Shown here: positions 44,923 to 54,332 of the stretch, one piece after another
Layout: each line of letters starts with the position of its first letter
Position numbering within the stretch: the stretch's first letter is position 1
Assembly (NCBI GenBank): GCA_916048055.1
Contig: CAJZHL010000020.1
Coordinates: forward strand, 360,588 to 424,587
DNA: 64,000 nucleotides
Source of the DNA: Pedinophyceae sp. YPF-701
Lineage: Eukaryota; Chlorophyta; Pedinophyceae
Direction: 5' to 3'
Notes under the pieces: model-generated
Databases searched by the model: none
The model's input: the letters and a program-made list of their open reading frames with translations, nothing else
What the model was told of the DNA's origin: nothing
Position numbers and translations under genes: made by a program

Positions 44923-46405
44923 TCCGTGCTCCCCGCGTATCTCACACGCGCCCCGGCCCCCGCGCGCACCCGCTGCACCACGGTGTGGCGCGCCCGGCGC
45001 CACCGTGCCCGCGCTCCCGCCGTGCCGCGCCCCGGCCGGCAGCCCCCGCTGCAGCCGCGCGCCTCGCGCGGGGGGCGGTCTACGGCCCGCTGCCCGTCGC
45101 AGCGAGGCCAATGCGGCCCCGCTCGCGCGCACGGCCGCACCGGGCGGTCAATTTTGTTCACCCCCCTTGCTTCGCGCGCCCCGCTCTCATCGCCGCGCCC
45201 CCGCCCGCGCCGCGCGACATCCGTGCTCCCCGCGTATCTCACACGCGCCCCGGCCCCCGCGCGCACCCGCTGCACCACGGTGTGGCGCGCCCGGCGCCAC
45301 CGTGCCCGCGCTCCCGCCGTGCCGCGCCCCGGCCGGCAGCCCCCGCTGCAGCCGCGCGCCTCGCGCGGGGGGCGGTCTACGGCCCGCTGCCCGTCGCAGC
45401 GAGGCCAATGCGGCCCCGCTCGCGCGCGCGGCCGCACCGGGCGGTCAATTTTGTTCACCCCCCTTGCTTCGCGCGCCCCGCTCTCATCGCCGCGCCCCCG
45501 CCCGCGCCGCGCGACATCCGTGCTCCCCGCGTATCTCACACGCGCCCCGGCCCCCGCGCGCACCCGCTGCACCACGGTGTGGCGCGCCCGGCGCCACCGT
45601 GCCCGCGCTCCCGCCGTGCCGCGCCCCGGCCGGCAGCCCCCGCTGCAGCCGCGCGCCTCGCGCGGGGGGCGGTCTACGGCCCGCTGCCCGTCGCAGCGAG
45701 GCCAATGCGGCCCCGCTCGCGCGCGCGGCCGCACCGGGCGGTCAATTTTGTTCACCCCCCTTGCTTCGCGCGCCCCGCTCTCATCGCCGCGCCCCCGCCC
45801 GCGCCGCGCGACATCCGTGCTCCCCGCGTATCTCACACGCGCCCCGGCCCCCGCGCGCACCCGCTGCACCACGGTGTGGCGCGCCCGGCGCCACCGTGCC
45901 CGCGCTCCCGCCGTGCCGCGCCCCGGCCGGCAGCCCCCGCTGCAGCCGCGCGCCTCGCGCGGGGAGCGGTCTACGGCCCGCTGCCCGTCGCAGCGAGGCC
46001 AATGCGGCCCCACTCGCGCGCGCGGCCGCACCGGGCGGTCAATTTTGTTCACCCCCCTTGCTTCGCGCGCCCCGCTCTCATCGCCGCGCCCCCGCCCGCG
46101 CCGCGCGACATCCGTGCTCCCCGCGTATCTCACACGCGCCCCGGCCCCCGCGCGCACCCGCTGCACCACGGTGTGGCGCGCCCGGCGCCACCGTGCCCGC
46201 GCTCCCGCCGTGCCGCGCCCCGGCCGGCAGCCCCCGCTGCAGCCGCGCGCCTCGCGCGGGGAGCGGTCTACGGCCCGCTGCCCGTCGCAGCGAGGCCAAT
46301 GCGGCCCCACTCGCGCGCGCGGCCGCACCGGGCGGTCAATTTTGTTCACCCCCCTTGCTTCGCGCGCCCCGCTCTCATCGCCGCGCCCCCGCCCGCGCCG
46401 CGCGA
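44923..46405. repeat. Five-unit tandem array, 297-bp period
   Basis: Five nearly identical units start at about 44923, 45220, 45517, 45814 and 46111, and the array stops about two bases short of a full fifth unit. The units differ at only a few positions: unit 1 has one private change, and units 4 and 5 share two. The array therefore grew recently by unequal exchange or similar. Each unit is about 80 percent GC and contains the landmarks tccgtgctccccgcgtatct, gcaccacggtgtggcgcgcc and gcggtcaattttgttcaccc. The period is a multiple of three, so frames stay open through the whole array on both strands; nothing suggests these are translated. It could be subtelomeric or centromeric satellite. Confidence 0.97.
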
Positions 46406-48780
46406 TTTTTTTGCCCACCCACCCACCCGGAGGGCCGAAGGCCCATGTAGCCCCCCGGCGCGACGTTTTTCGCGCGTCCAGCGCCCCCTACTTACCTCAA
46501 CATCCCCAGGTGGTACACTCCCCCGGGGGTCCCACCACCGCCGCCCCGTCCCAACCCGCGCCCGCGCTGGCCGGTGCTCTCTGTCCCCTGCGCGGCGCCC
46601 CTCCCCCTCCCAGACGTGCAGGTGCACACGGACGGCGTCCGCCCCGCCGTAGCTGCGGCGCACACGGAGCCACCAGGGGGCACAGGCACTCACGCTGGAC
46701 CCGAGGATCTGCATGCGCCGGCCCCTCATCGCGCGGGAGCCCGGCACCGTCTCGGACCTCGCGCCACGCCGGAGCGGCCTCGCCACCCGCTCTCCATGCC
46801 GTCAGGTGCGCCAGCGCCGTGACGGCACGACAACAACGCCGCCGCGGCTGCGCTCCGCGCCCGGTCAGGCGGGGCCCCGGCAAGCACCCGCTTCCCAGCC
46901 GAGGGCCCCAGGGGGGGAGCGGCCCGAGCCCCCCCACCCACGTCGGCACCCCCGTTGGCTGACGTTGCATGCGAAGACAACGATCCGCACCACGCGCGCC
47001 CCCCCGCGCCTCTGGAGCAGCACCGACCGCCACCCAGTGGCGGGGACCCGGCGATCGCTGTCGCCCGGCAGGTGCTTTTGGTGCTGTCTCGGCGCCGCGA
47101 CCGGTTAGCAAGGCCGTCGCGTGCAGTCGCAGGCAATCATGCACCGCAAAGTCCGACGGAGCCGCGGGCGCCTGATGGCGTCCCGCGGCACGAGGCACGT
47201 GCGCCGTCTCTCGCAGCGACGCGGCACCCAAGGGCGTCCCCCCGCCCTCCACATGCTGTCCATGCCCTGTACATGCGGTGGACGCGCTCCCTGCCCGGCC
47301 GACCTGTCTGTCCCGCGTGCACGCGCCGCGCCCGTGGGCCGCCTGGGCCTTCCCGGGCCCCGGGCGCCACAACAAAACGATAACATAGCAGGTCGGGTTG
47401 AGGACGTGCCACCCCCGCTCATCGCCCCGCGCCGCCCCGTTCGCGCGACTCTCGCTTTGGCGCCCGTGCGCCCTCGAGCCCCCGGTCGCGTGCTTGGAGA
47501 CCTGGGCGCTACCTCGCGCTTTCATCCCCACGTGGACATCGGGCTGTTTGATGATAACAACTCAGTCACATGCCACTGTTGCCCGGTCTTCCGGTCGCCC
47601 GGATGCGGGTAGCGGTGTAAACTGTGGCGCCTCCGCGGAATGCGGACTGTGTGACCTGACCTGACCTGACAGCGCGCCGAGCAGCGCGGGAAGCGCTTCA
47701 TCCAAGTCAGTCCGTCTTGCGCGGTTGAGACCGCAAGAGGGCAGGCATGAGCGCAAGGCACGCAGCGCGATCGCCACTCTTCTGACCTGCCAAAGGAAGT
47801 GGATTTCTCGCGTAACGAAGATGGCTCCGAAGCGGGGCGGCAATCCTGCCGCCTCTGGCGCCTCATCAAAGAGGCGCAGGGGCGAAAACACCACAGGGTC
47901 GGGTGAGTTTTCCCGCCAGGACACTAGTACATAGATAGACGTAGGCACCGCGCCCGCCGGAGAGCGGAGCGTCGCGTTTCATCCGCCGGGATCGCGGAAA
48001 ACTGTGTACACAGAAAGGTCGGGAGACACGAACGCCCCACCACGCGCATTACCTCCGCGCTTGCGAGCGCCGTTGACGAGCATACTCTAAGGCCTTGCGA
48101 GGCACACGAGAACGAAGGCGAGCGGGGACTCGCAGAGCGGCGGACGCTCCCAGCATGATATCGGGGATGCGTCCCTCGTTGAGAAGACGCCTAAGCGGAC
48201 CGTGGCACGCTAGAGTCGGCACCTGACAGTGATCTGCGCCGAACTGCCGCGCGCGAATAGAGGCCGCGCCATGTGCGAGCGCTAAACGCGCTGCGAGGCC
48301 CCCGTTGGCCCTGGCCCGCGACAGGCCGATATAGCTCGTCCACCACATTATTGGCAGCGGCCGTGAGATTGCGATAATGAGAATGGCCCATGGCGCGTGT
48401 CGCGCCCCGCCCCGACGCCTTGCGCGGCGACCATGGACACTCGGCCACAGACCGGCCATATCCGCCCGCGGGGGCCCTTGACGCCGCCTACACCCGGTCC
48501 GGCACGCCCAACCTCGAGGTCTTGAGCCATGTAGCCCCGGATCTGGGCGCCAAGCGCTGTGCGCGACGCCGCGGCGCGCTATCGTACTCCGACCCTTCGC
48601 TGAGACAAGGTGTTTTGAGCACGGCGCCACGCGCGCTTCGTGCACCAGGCGCTCACCTCGCGCTACGCAAGCGCTCTCATACATCAGTAGACGTGGGAAA
48701 GGGCGACGGCGCGCCCGTTTCTTTGTGCGAAATGTCACTCGCGTACGCGGCCATCTCGCGCTGCAGGCCCGGCCCACGTC
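46406..48780. other. Intergenic, tandem array to retrotransposon
   Basis: This stretch of about 2.4 kb has no recognised gene. A textbook splice donor (GAG|GTAAGT) exists on the minus strand at 46495, with an open frame upstream of it, but the peptide has no family resemblance. A short run of tandem cctga units lies at about 47653-47671. From about 47620 the base composition becomes less GC-rich and similar to that of the retroelement, so the element's left end probably lies between 47620 and 48700. A minus-strand frame of 248 codons at 48049-48795 has no known motif. Confidence 0.4.
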
Positions 48781-48789
48781 GCCGAACAG

Positions 48790-49785
48790 GTGCACGACTC
48801 CGACCCGGCCGGCAACCAGCTCGCAGCTCCTCCCGTCAACACGAACGCGCCGCCTCCGGTGTCGCCCTTGGCCGTGTCGGAGACGCCGCAGCCCTCTCCG
48901 GCTGCGGTCGCTGCGCTTTCTGAGGACCCGGCGATGGCGGCTTTCATCGAACGAACCCTGAACGCCAAGGTTGTCGCACTGCTCCCCGGACTCATGCGCG
49001 GCGCTGCACCGCCCGAGCTGACGGAGACGTTGAATGCCATCAACAAGAATATCGTGACCAACCAGCGGCGCCCGAGTGACACGCCGTCATTCTACAACGT
49101 GCAATTCGCCTCCGAGGCGCTTGGCAAGTCATGGCGGGGCAAGGTGCAACAGCTCCAGCAAGACCTTGAGTGGCCGCGCCAGCTGGCCGGCACGGATCCC
49201 AAGGCCCGCACCACCACGCTCAACGTCGGCGAACTGCGCCAGCTGCGCGAGAACCTGCGCACCGCGAGCTCCAACTGCGCTCGTCTCAACGCCAGTGCGC
49301 TGGAGGCCTCGCTGCGGACCCTCGAGCTGGTGCTCGCGCACCCGCAGTACCTGTCGGCGATTGCGCAAGTCCTCAACAACGCTCTCGTTGAGTTGACCCG
49401 CGACGTGGACGCCACGGGCTCAGGCGCGTTCGGTGCGTCCACGAACCGCATCTTCGGCACATTCATCGCCGAGCTTGAAAGCCAGGTGCAAGGGCTTGAG
49501 GCCAACTGGGTGCGCCCCGAAGAGCTCGTGCAAAAGGTCGGGATGGTCGGCGGCGCGCTGCGCGACTTCCTGCTGCACCTGACGAAGGCTGAGCAGGAAG
49601 ACCACAGGCAGCGCCGCAGCGCCAACGCCAGGGGCAACAACCAGAATTACAACAGCTACGGCTACGCTTCCGGCGGCCGCGGTGGCGGTTCCGGCGGTCG
49701 CGGCGGCGGCCGCGGCGGCGGCCGTGGCGGCTACAACGGCCAGCCGCCGCCGCCCCCCGGCCCACCCCCGTCGACGCACGGGTAA
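48790..49785 (+). CDS. Gag-like protein of the YR retrotransposon
   Basis: The open frame begins at GTG 48790, right after an AG that could be a splice acceptor; the first in-frame ATG is at 48931. It encodes about 285-331 residues. The middle is helical (FIERTLNAKVVALLPGLMR, LSAIAQVLNNALVELTRDVD). The C-terminus is an RGG-box (GGRGGGSGGRGGGRGGGRGG) followed by a Pro run, typical of RNA binding. No zinc knuckle is present. The call rests on position just before the RT gene and on composition; no Gag family was recognised. Confidence 0.7.
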   Translation: MHDSDPAGNQLAAPPVNTNAPPPVSPLAVSETPQPSPAAVAALSEDPAMAAFIERTLNAKVVALLPGLMRGAAPPELTETLNAINKNIVTNQRRPSDTPSFYNVQFASEALGKSWRGKVQQLQQDLEWPRQLAGTDPKARTTTLNVGELRQLRENLRTASSNCARLNASALEASLRTLELVLAHPQYLSAIAQVLNNALVELTRDVDATGSGAFGASTNRIFGTFIAELESQVQGLEANWVRPEELVQKVGMVGGALRDFLLHLTKAEQEDHRQRRSANARGNNQNYNSYGYASGGRGGGSGGRGGGRGGGRGGYNGQPPPPPGPPPSTHG

Positions 49786-50002
49786 GTGCATGCGACATGC
49801 ACTAGTGACACTCAACCGCTGTCGCGGCTCACGCGCTGGCCCTCGACACGCTTTCGACGGCGCGTCCGTTCGGTCAGCCCCGCGGGTGGCTGTGATGTTC
49901 ACGTGAACGAATTAGACTGGCAATTCAGCGTCTCACGTACCCTCTGATTACTGCAGCCCTCCGCAAGGGCCGTTGATCGTCCAGGAGGACGCGCGCGAGG
50001 CA

Positions 50003-52627
50003 ATGACGCCCTCCACGTCGCACACGCCGCCGAACCAGATCGCTCCGCTCGCCGATGGCACGGACGACTGCGAGCCAGGCCTGATGGACTGCGTAGACAC
50101 GCTGGTCGAACCCGATGTCGAGGTTGCAACCGATCACGTTCCGGCGCCCTCCGACGACGAACTCAACGCGCTCTGCGAGGCTCTCGGCCCGAGCGAAGCG
50201 CCGCCGGATGGGTTCAGATATCCGGAAGTGACCGTCGGCGAGCTCGACGCCGACGTAAAACCGGACCAGCGCCTGCTGGATCTGCAGCGCGACCCGTCAC
50301 GTCAGGTGGCGCTGGTGAAAGAGCTCCTAGACGACGCGAAGCTCAACGGCGAGCGTGCTGTCCTGGTGGGGCCGCGCTACACGTGGTCTGACGAGGAAGG
50401 CTTCCAGCGAAGGCTACGCGAAGAGGCTCTCGACAATTCGCGCTTCGTCGCCGCCGGTATCGCCCGGGTTCCCGGGGCCTGGGAAGTCATCCTCGACGGT
50501 GGCGGAGACCACACAACCGCCATTCGGCTCCTCCTCGAACACGGTCTGGCCCCCAAGTGGCAGTCGATTGCGCTCGCGGACCCGAAGAAGATCGCTGCGG
50601 TGCACAGCTCCCTCGTTAGGAACCTCGGAGAGGTTGACGCTCGCTTCTTCTTGTCCACGGCGGCCGACCAGGGAGTCCGCGAGGGCACGCTCAACATCAA
50701 GCTGCACAACCTGAAGTCCGCGTACCGTTACGCGCAGCAGATTGCAAAGACCATTAAAGACTGGCTCCTCGCGGGAGTGGTCGGCCTCTGGGACCCGTCC
50801 TGGGGCGCGCCGGCCATGACGCTGCCACTGGGCGCAGTGGCTCAACACGACAAGGTCCGTGTCATCTTCGACGCTCGCGCGCTGAACTTGCGCATCGTCG
50901 CACCTAAGTTTAAGTATGAGACGGTAGCCCGCATCATACATCACTTGAGCGAGGGCGACCTCTTATTCACCATCGACATGAAGAGCGGGTATCACGCCAT
51001 CCCCGTAGACGCCACGTACCGTCGGTATCTTACTTTCGAGTGGGACGGACGCACGTATTACTTCCGCGTCCTGCCGTTCGGGCTCAACGCCGCCTGCATC
51101 GTCTACACGGCGGTCATGCAAGTCGTGTTCAAGCCGCTGCGAGAGCGGAAGTGGCTACTTTCATCTTACATAGATGACAGTCTACACGCCGTCGCTCGAC
51201 GTGACGCCCCTCCTGAGACGCACCTGCTCCTGGCCCAGCAACGGATGGTCCTGCTCGTCGCGTACTGCTCCGCTCTGGGCTTGACCGTCTCGGTGAAGAA
51301 AGTGCAACCCCCAAGCACGAGGGTCACGTTCCTCGGCTTCGACGTCGATTCCGCGGACTGCGTGATCGCCGTTCCGCAGGGCAAGATGGTTGAGTTGATC
51401 TCGCGCCTTCGCGCAATCTCAGACCGCCGGAGCTGGGACCGCCACGCCCGGGACCAGCGTGGTCTCGCTTCCCTCGTGGGCAAGCTCACGTCGCTGCTGC
51501 CGGCGGTGCCTTCCATTCGCCTCCACCTGGTGCACTTGTACGCCGTGGTCGCGGGCCGCGACGACCCGGAGCTGCTGAACGCCGCGCGGTGCGAGCTGGC
51601 CCACCTTGCCGCCACGTTGCGGGACATCAGCGGTGCTCGCTGGGGAAAATGGAAACCAACGCTCCGTTTCGCGGCCTCGTGCGACGCGGGCGAGCGCCGC
51701 GTGGGCGCAGTCTTCCGTGACGGCCCCGCAACCTGGATCGGTGACGAGTTCTCCGCTGTCCTGCCCGACGGGTTCCGTAACACTTCTTCGACACTGCGTG
51801 AGGTCTGGGGTTACCACGCGCTGGCCTGCTACGTCTTAGAGCGGGCGCGGCGAGAGCGCCTCGACCTCGCGGGCCGCACGATTGTCATCGACCTGCTCGC
51901 CGACAACCTCAACGGCGTGCGTCGCATCCTCAATTGGACGTGCGGGCGCTCGGAGACCGTGACGGAGACGGAGGCCGCAGTTCAGATTCTCGCCAACATC
52001 GCACGTCTCGAACGCGAGGAGAGCGTGACGATCCGCCCGCGCTGGGTTCCCCGCGCTGAAATCGCGGACGCAGACGCGTTGTCCAAGGTGGAAGACATGT
52101 TCGACTTCGGCGTTGCCGAGGCTGTGCGGCGTCGGCTGTACGCAACATGCTTCAGACCTCCCGACCTCGACGTTTTCGCGTCCGAGCACAACGCCGTGGC
52201 GGGCCGTTACTACGCGCTGCGTGCCTCGCCTTCCAGCGCTGGCGTAGATGGGTTGCTGCTGCCGTGGGACGGACGGTGCTGCTGGCTCTTCCCTCCGCCT
52301 CCGCTGCTCGATCGCGTCGTGTCGCGACTGTCATGCGAGACGGGCCGTTTCTACTTGATCACGCCCGACCTTTCGGACTCTACCTGGTGGCCTCCTCTGC
52401 TAGAATTGGCGGGCACCGCCGACGCGCGCAGCTTCCCGCTCCGGTCCGACCCGATCGGCGACTCCGGGACGCGGTGCGTGGTCACACCCAACCGTATGCC
52501 TCAGGGCGACTACCCCGCGCATCGCGTCTACTTCAAAGCGCAGCCGCAGCGTAAACGCTGGCGCCTGTGGGCGCTGTCGCTGACTCCCGACAGTCGCACG
52601 GGAGCTGTCGCTGCGCGCGCGCCGTGA
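50003..52627 (+). CDS. Reverse transcriptase / RNase H of the YR retrotransposon
   Basis: The first ATG is at 50003 (874 aa); the open frame extends a little further upstream from a possible acceptor at 49983. RT motifs are clear: KVRVIFDARALN, LLFTIDMKSGYHAIPVD (motif A), VLPFGLNAACIVYTAVMQ (motif B) and the catalytic YIDDSLH (motif C), followed by VTFLGFDVD. The RNase H-like region shows VIDLLADNLNGVRRILNW and DADALSK. A C-terminal DIRS-type block (PDLDVFASEHNAVAGRYYA, LLLPWDGRCCWLFPPPPLLD) completes it. The frame has no stop or frameshift. It copies element RNA into DNA together with the recombinase encoded on the other strand. Confidence 0.93.
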   Translation: MTPSTSHTPPNQIAPLADGTDDCEPGLMDCVDTLVEPDVEVATDHVPAPSDDELNALCEALGPSEAPPDGFRYPEVTVGELDADVKPDQRLLDLQRDPSRQVALVKELLDDAKLNGERAVLVGPRYTWSDEEGFQRRLREEALDNSRFVAAGIARVPGAWEVILDGGGDHTTAIRLLLEHGLAPKWQSIALADPKKIAAVHSSLVRNLGEVDARFFLSTAADQGVREGTLNIKLHNLKSAYRYAQQIAKTIKDWLLAGVVGLWDPSWGAPAMTLPLGAVAQHDKVRVIFDARALNLRIVAPKFKYETVARIIHHLSEGDLLFTIDMKSGYHAIPVDATYRRYLTFEWDGRTYYFRVLPFGLNAACIVYTAVMQVVFKPLRERKWLLSSYIDDSLHAVARRDAPPETHLLLAQQRMVLLVAYCSALGLTVSVKKVQPPSTRVTFLGFDVDSADCVIAVPQGKMVELISRLRAISDRRSWDRHARDQRGLASLVGKLTSLLPAVPSIRLHLVHLYAVVAGRDDPELLNAARCELAHLAATLRDISGARWGKWKPTLRFAASCDAGERRVGAVFRDGPATWIGDEFSAVLPDGFRNTSSTLREVWGYHALACYVLERARRERLDLAGRTIVIDLLADNLNGVRRILNWTCGRSETVTETEAAVQILANIARLEREESVTIRPRWVPRAEIADADALSKVEDMFDFGVAEAVRRRLYATCFRPPDLDVFASEHNAVAGRYYALRASPSSAGVDGLLLPWDGRCCWLFPPPPLLDRVVSRLSCETGRFYLITPDLSDSTWWPPLLELAGTADARSFPLRSDPIGDSGTRCVVTPNRMPQGDYPAHRVYFKAQPQRKRWRLWALSLTPDSRTGAVAARAP

Positions 52628-52664
52628 CTACCGCATGCAACCCCCATATCCCCTTCGAGCGCCC

Positions 52665-54118
52665 TCACTCACCGATGTTCATGTGACCGGCGACGAGGTA
52701 ATGCAGCATAGTCTGCACCGACTCCCAGCGGCCCCGCGCCTGCGCGGCCGGCATGTCCAGAACGTGTCTGGCGAGCGAGTCCTGCAGACCCCCGCGGCGA
52801 AAGCTGTGCAGCGTCTCGCCACCATACACGCCGCACCCCCGCTCCCTGCTCTTTAGGCGCTCCAGTAGCGCGCCCGCGGACAAGCCGTCGTTGCCAGGCA
52901 GGCCCGTGCCGCGCTCCGTGGCCCGGAAGATCAGCGTGTCGTCGTCCGCGTTGACTCCTAGCTTCCGCAGCTCCGAGCGGTATAAGACGAGCGCCACCAC
53001 GATGTTGAACGTCCCAAAGTACGTCGCGCGGGCACACGCGTCCACCCAGTACCGCAGCCCGAACTGAAAGTAGGGGTAGTCTACCGTGTCCACGGCCACG
53101 CGCTGCGGGACGACGTTCGCAACGAGCGCCGCGTGCTTGCTGTGCCGCACACGGACGCGTAGCTCCCCGAGCCCCAGCCACCGCTCGTAACCTGGCAGCG
53201 CCTCAAACGTGACGTCGCCCCAGCTGAGGGCCACGAGCTCCGAGCCGCGCAGCCACGTCATGTACAGCAGCGCGTACGCGCAGAACTCACTGATCGCCAA
53301 GAACCACGCGGGCTTGCCCCAAGCCGCCTGCGACCACGTGCCGAGCGCGTCAGTCATCCACGCTCGGGAACGAATCGGGCGAACACGCCGGCAGGGGGCA
53401 AACAGGGCCTCACCTCGGGCAGTATGATGCCGTAAAGACGACTCAGGACGTTCGTGATCTTCACGCGACCCATCGGCACCGCGGGGCGCGCGCTGACGTC
53501 GTGCTCGTCCAGCCAGTTCCGATAACCGCGCATGAACGATAGCACTTCGTCGCTGCGCGCCGGATTGCCTGTCTTGTCGCGCCACGAGTACTCCCCACGA
53601 CGGCCGATGTGGTCGAAGATGGAGCGTAGGCCGTACACCAGACGGCTCAAGGTGGCCATGGCCACCACCTTGACGTTGGTGCCCGGCACGTGGGTGCGGG
53701 CGCGCTCCGCGATCTTTGGCATCTCACTGCTCGCTATCCACCGCATCAAGGCACCGGGGCGGACGTTGTGGAGATTCATACTGCCGTCCGCGTAGTGAGA
53801 CAGGTCCTCCTTCAGTTGCGCCTCGAGCTGCGTGAGGAATGTCGCTGTCGGAGTCTTCATTCCGGCGGCGACGAGAGCGGTGACAAACTCGGCGGTCAGG
53901 AGCTCGTCCCGCTCAGCGTCCGTGGCGTCCTCCCCGAGATGGACGACCACGTTGGCGCCGTGCCCGCCCGCGGCGGCGTGAACCGCCCATTCCAGTGCGA
54001 GTGCCGTGGGCGGCAGGCCCGGCAACACAGGAAGTTCCTCCACCGTCTCCACCGCCGCGCGGCCGGCGCGGCGACGTGGGACGTGCGCGTTCACGTCACC
54101 GTGAGGAACGCGATCCAT
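52665..54118 (-). CDS. Tyrosine recombinase of the YR retrotransposon, with intron
   Basis: Exon 1 (54118-53414) and exon 2 (53327-52665) are separated by an 86-bp intron with GAG|GTGAGG donor and TCGCAG acceptor; the join is in phase 0 and gives 455 aa. The catalytic domain has the first Arg in YMTWLRGSELVALSWGDV, the His-x-x-Arg box in ETLHSFRRGG and the terminal Tyr in RWESVQTMLHYL. The N-terminal part is helical and DNA-binding-like. Without splicing the frame breaks between the N-terminal domain and the catalytic domain, so the intron is strongly supported. In DIRS-order elements this enzyme inserts a circular DNA intermediate. Confidence 0.9.
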
Positions 54119-54133
54119 CCCGATCTCTGCGGC

Positions 54134-54195
54134 GCGGCGGGAACGAGAGCGGAATGAGCTGGGCGCGTTAGTAGCCTAGCTCTAGTTCCCGCCGC
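54134..54195. repeat. Inverted repeat near the right end of the retrotransposon
   Basis: Two 17-nt arms (54134-54150, gcggcgggaacgagagc, and 54179-54195) are reverse complements with one mismatch and enclose a 28-nt spacer. The repeat lies just upstream of the recombinase start codon, so it could be part of the element terminus, a transcriptional signal, or a recombinase-binding site. The role is unknown. Confidence 0.7.
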
Positions 54196-54332
54196 ACGTA
54201 ACTCGAGGCTCGCCAAGAGCCCAGCGCATGAGAGTGGTAGAACGGGGACACCCAGGCTCTGACTGACATATGGCACATCCCTTGACGGACTCCGCTGTTT
54301 CACGGCATCAATCTGCAGCAGCGAGAAGGACC

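Larger units (their letters stand above)
48700..54200. mobile_element. YR retrotransposon, DIRS order, TOC/kangaroo-like layout
   Basis: Three frames define the element: a Gag-like protein and a reverse transcriptase/RNase H protein on the plus strand, and a tyrosine recombinase on the minus strand whose stop codon is 37 bp from that of the RT gene. There is no aspartic protease and no DDE integrase, as is usual for DIRS-order elements. An opposite-strand recombinase is, as I recall, a feature of the Volvox kangaroo and related algal TOC elements. Terminal or split direct repeats could not be found by eye, so the limits are approximate. All three frames are intact, which suggests a recent insertion. 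It lies inside the LRR gene cluster. Confidence 0.85.

Noticed and set aside
44923-46405. CRISPR-like array
   Set aside because: The repeats are contiguous with no spacers, the unit is 297 bp, and the genome is eukaryotic.
43905-46418. Open frame of 837 codons (minus) and several plus-strand frames across the tandem array
   Set aside because: The frames stay open because the 297-bp period is a multiple of three and the DNA is stop-poor. All phases are open in parallel, so coding cannot be inferred.
48049-48795. 248-codon minus-strand frame as a fourth retroelement protein (for example a methyltransferase)
   Set aside because: No methyltransferase or other family motif is visible, and it overlaps the leader region of the Gag-like frame. 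Left unassigned.
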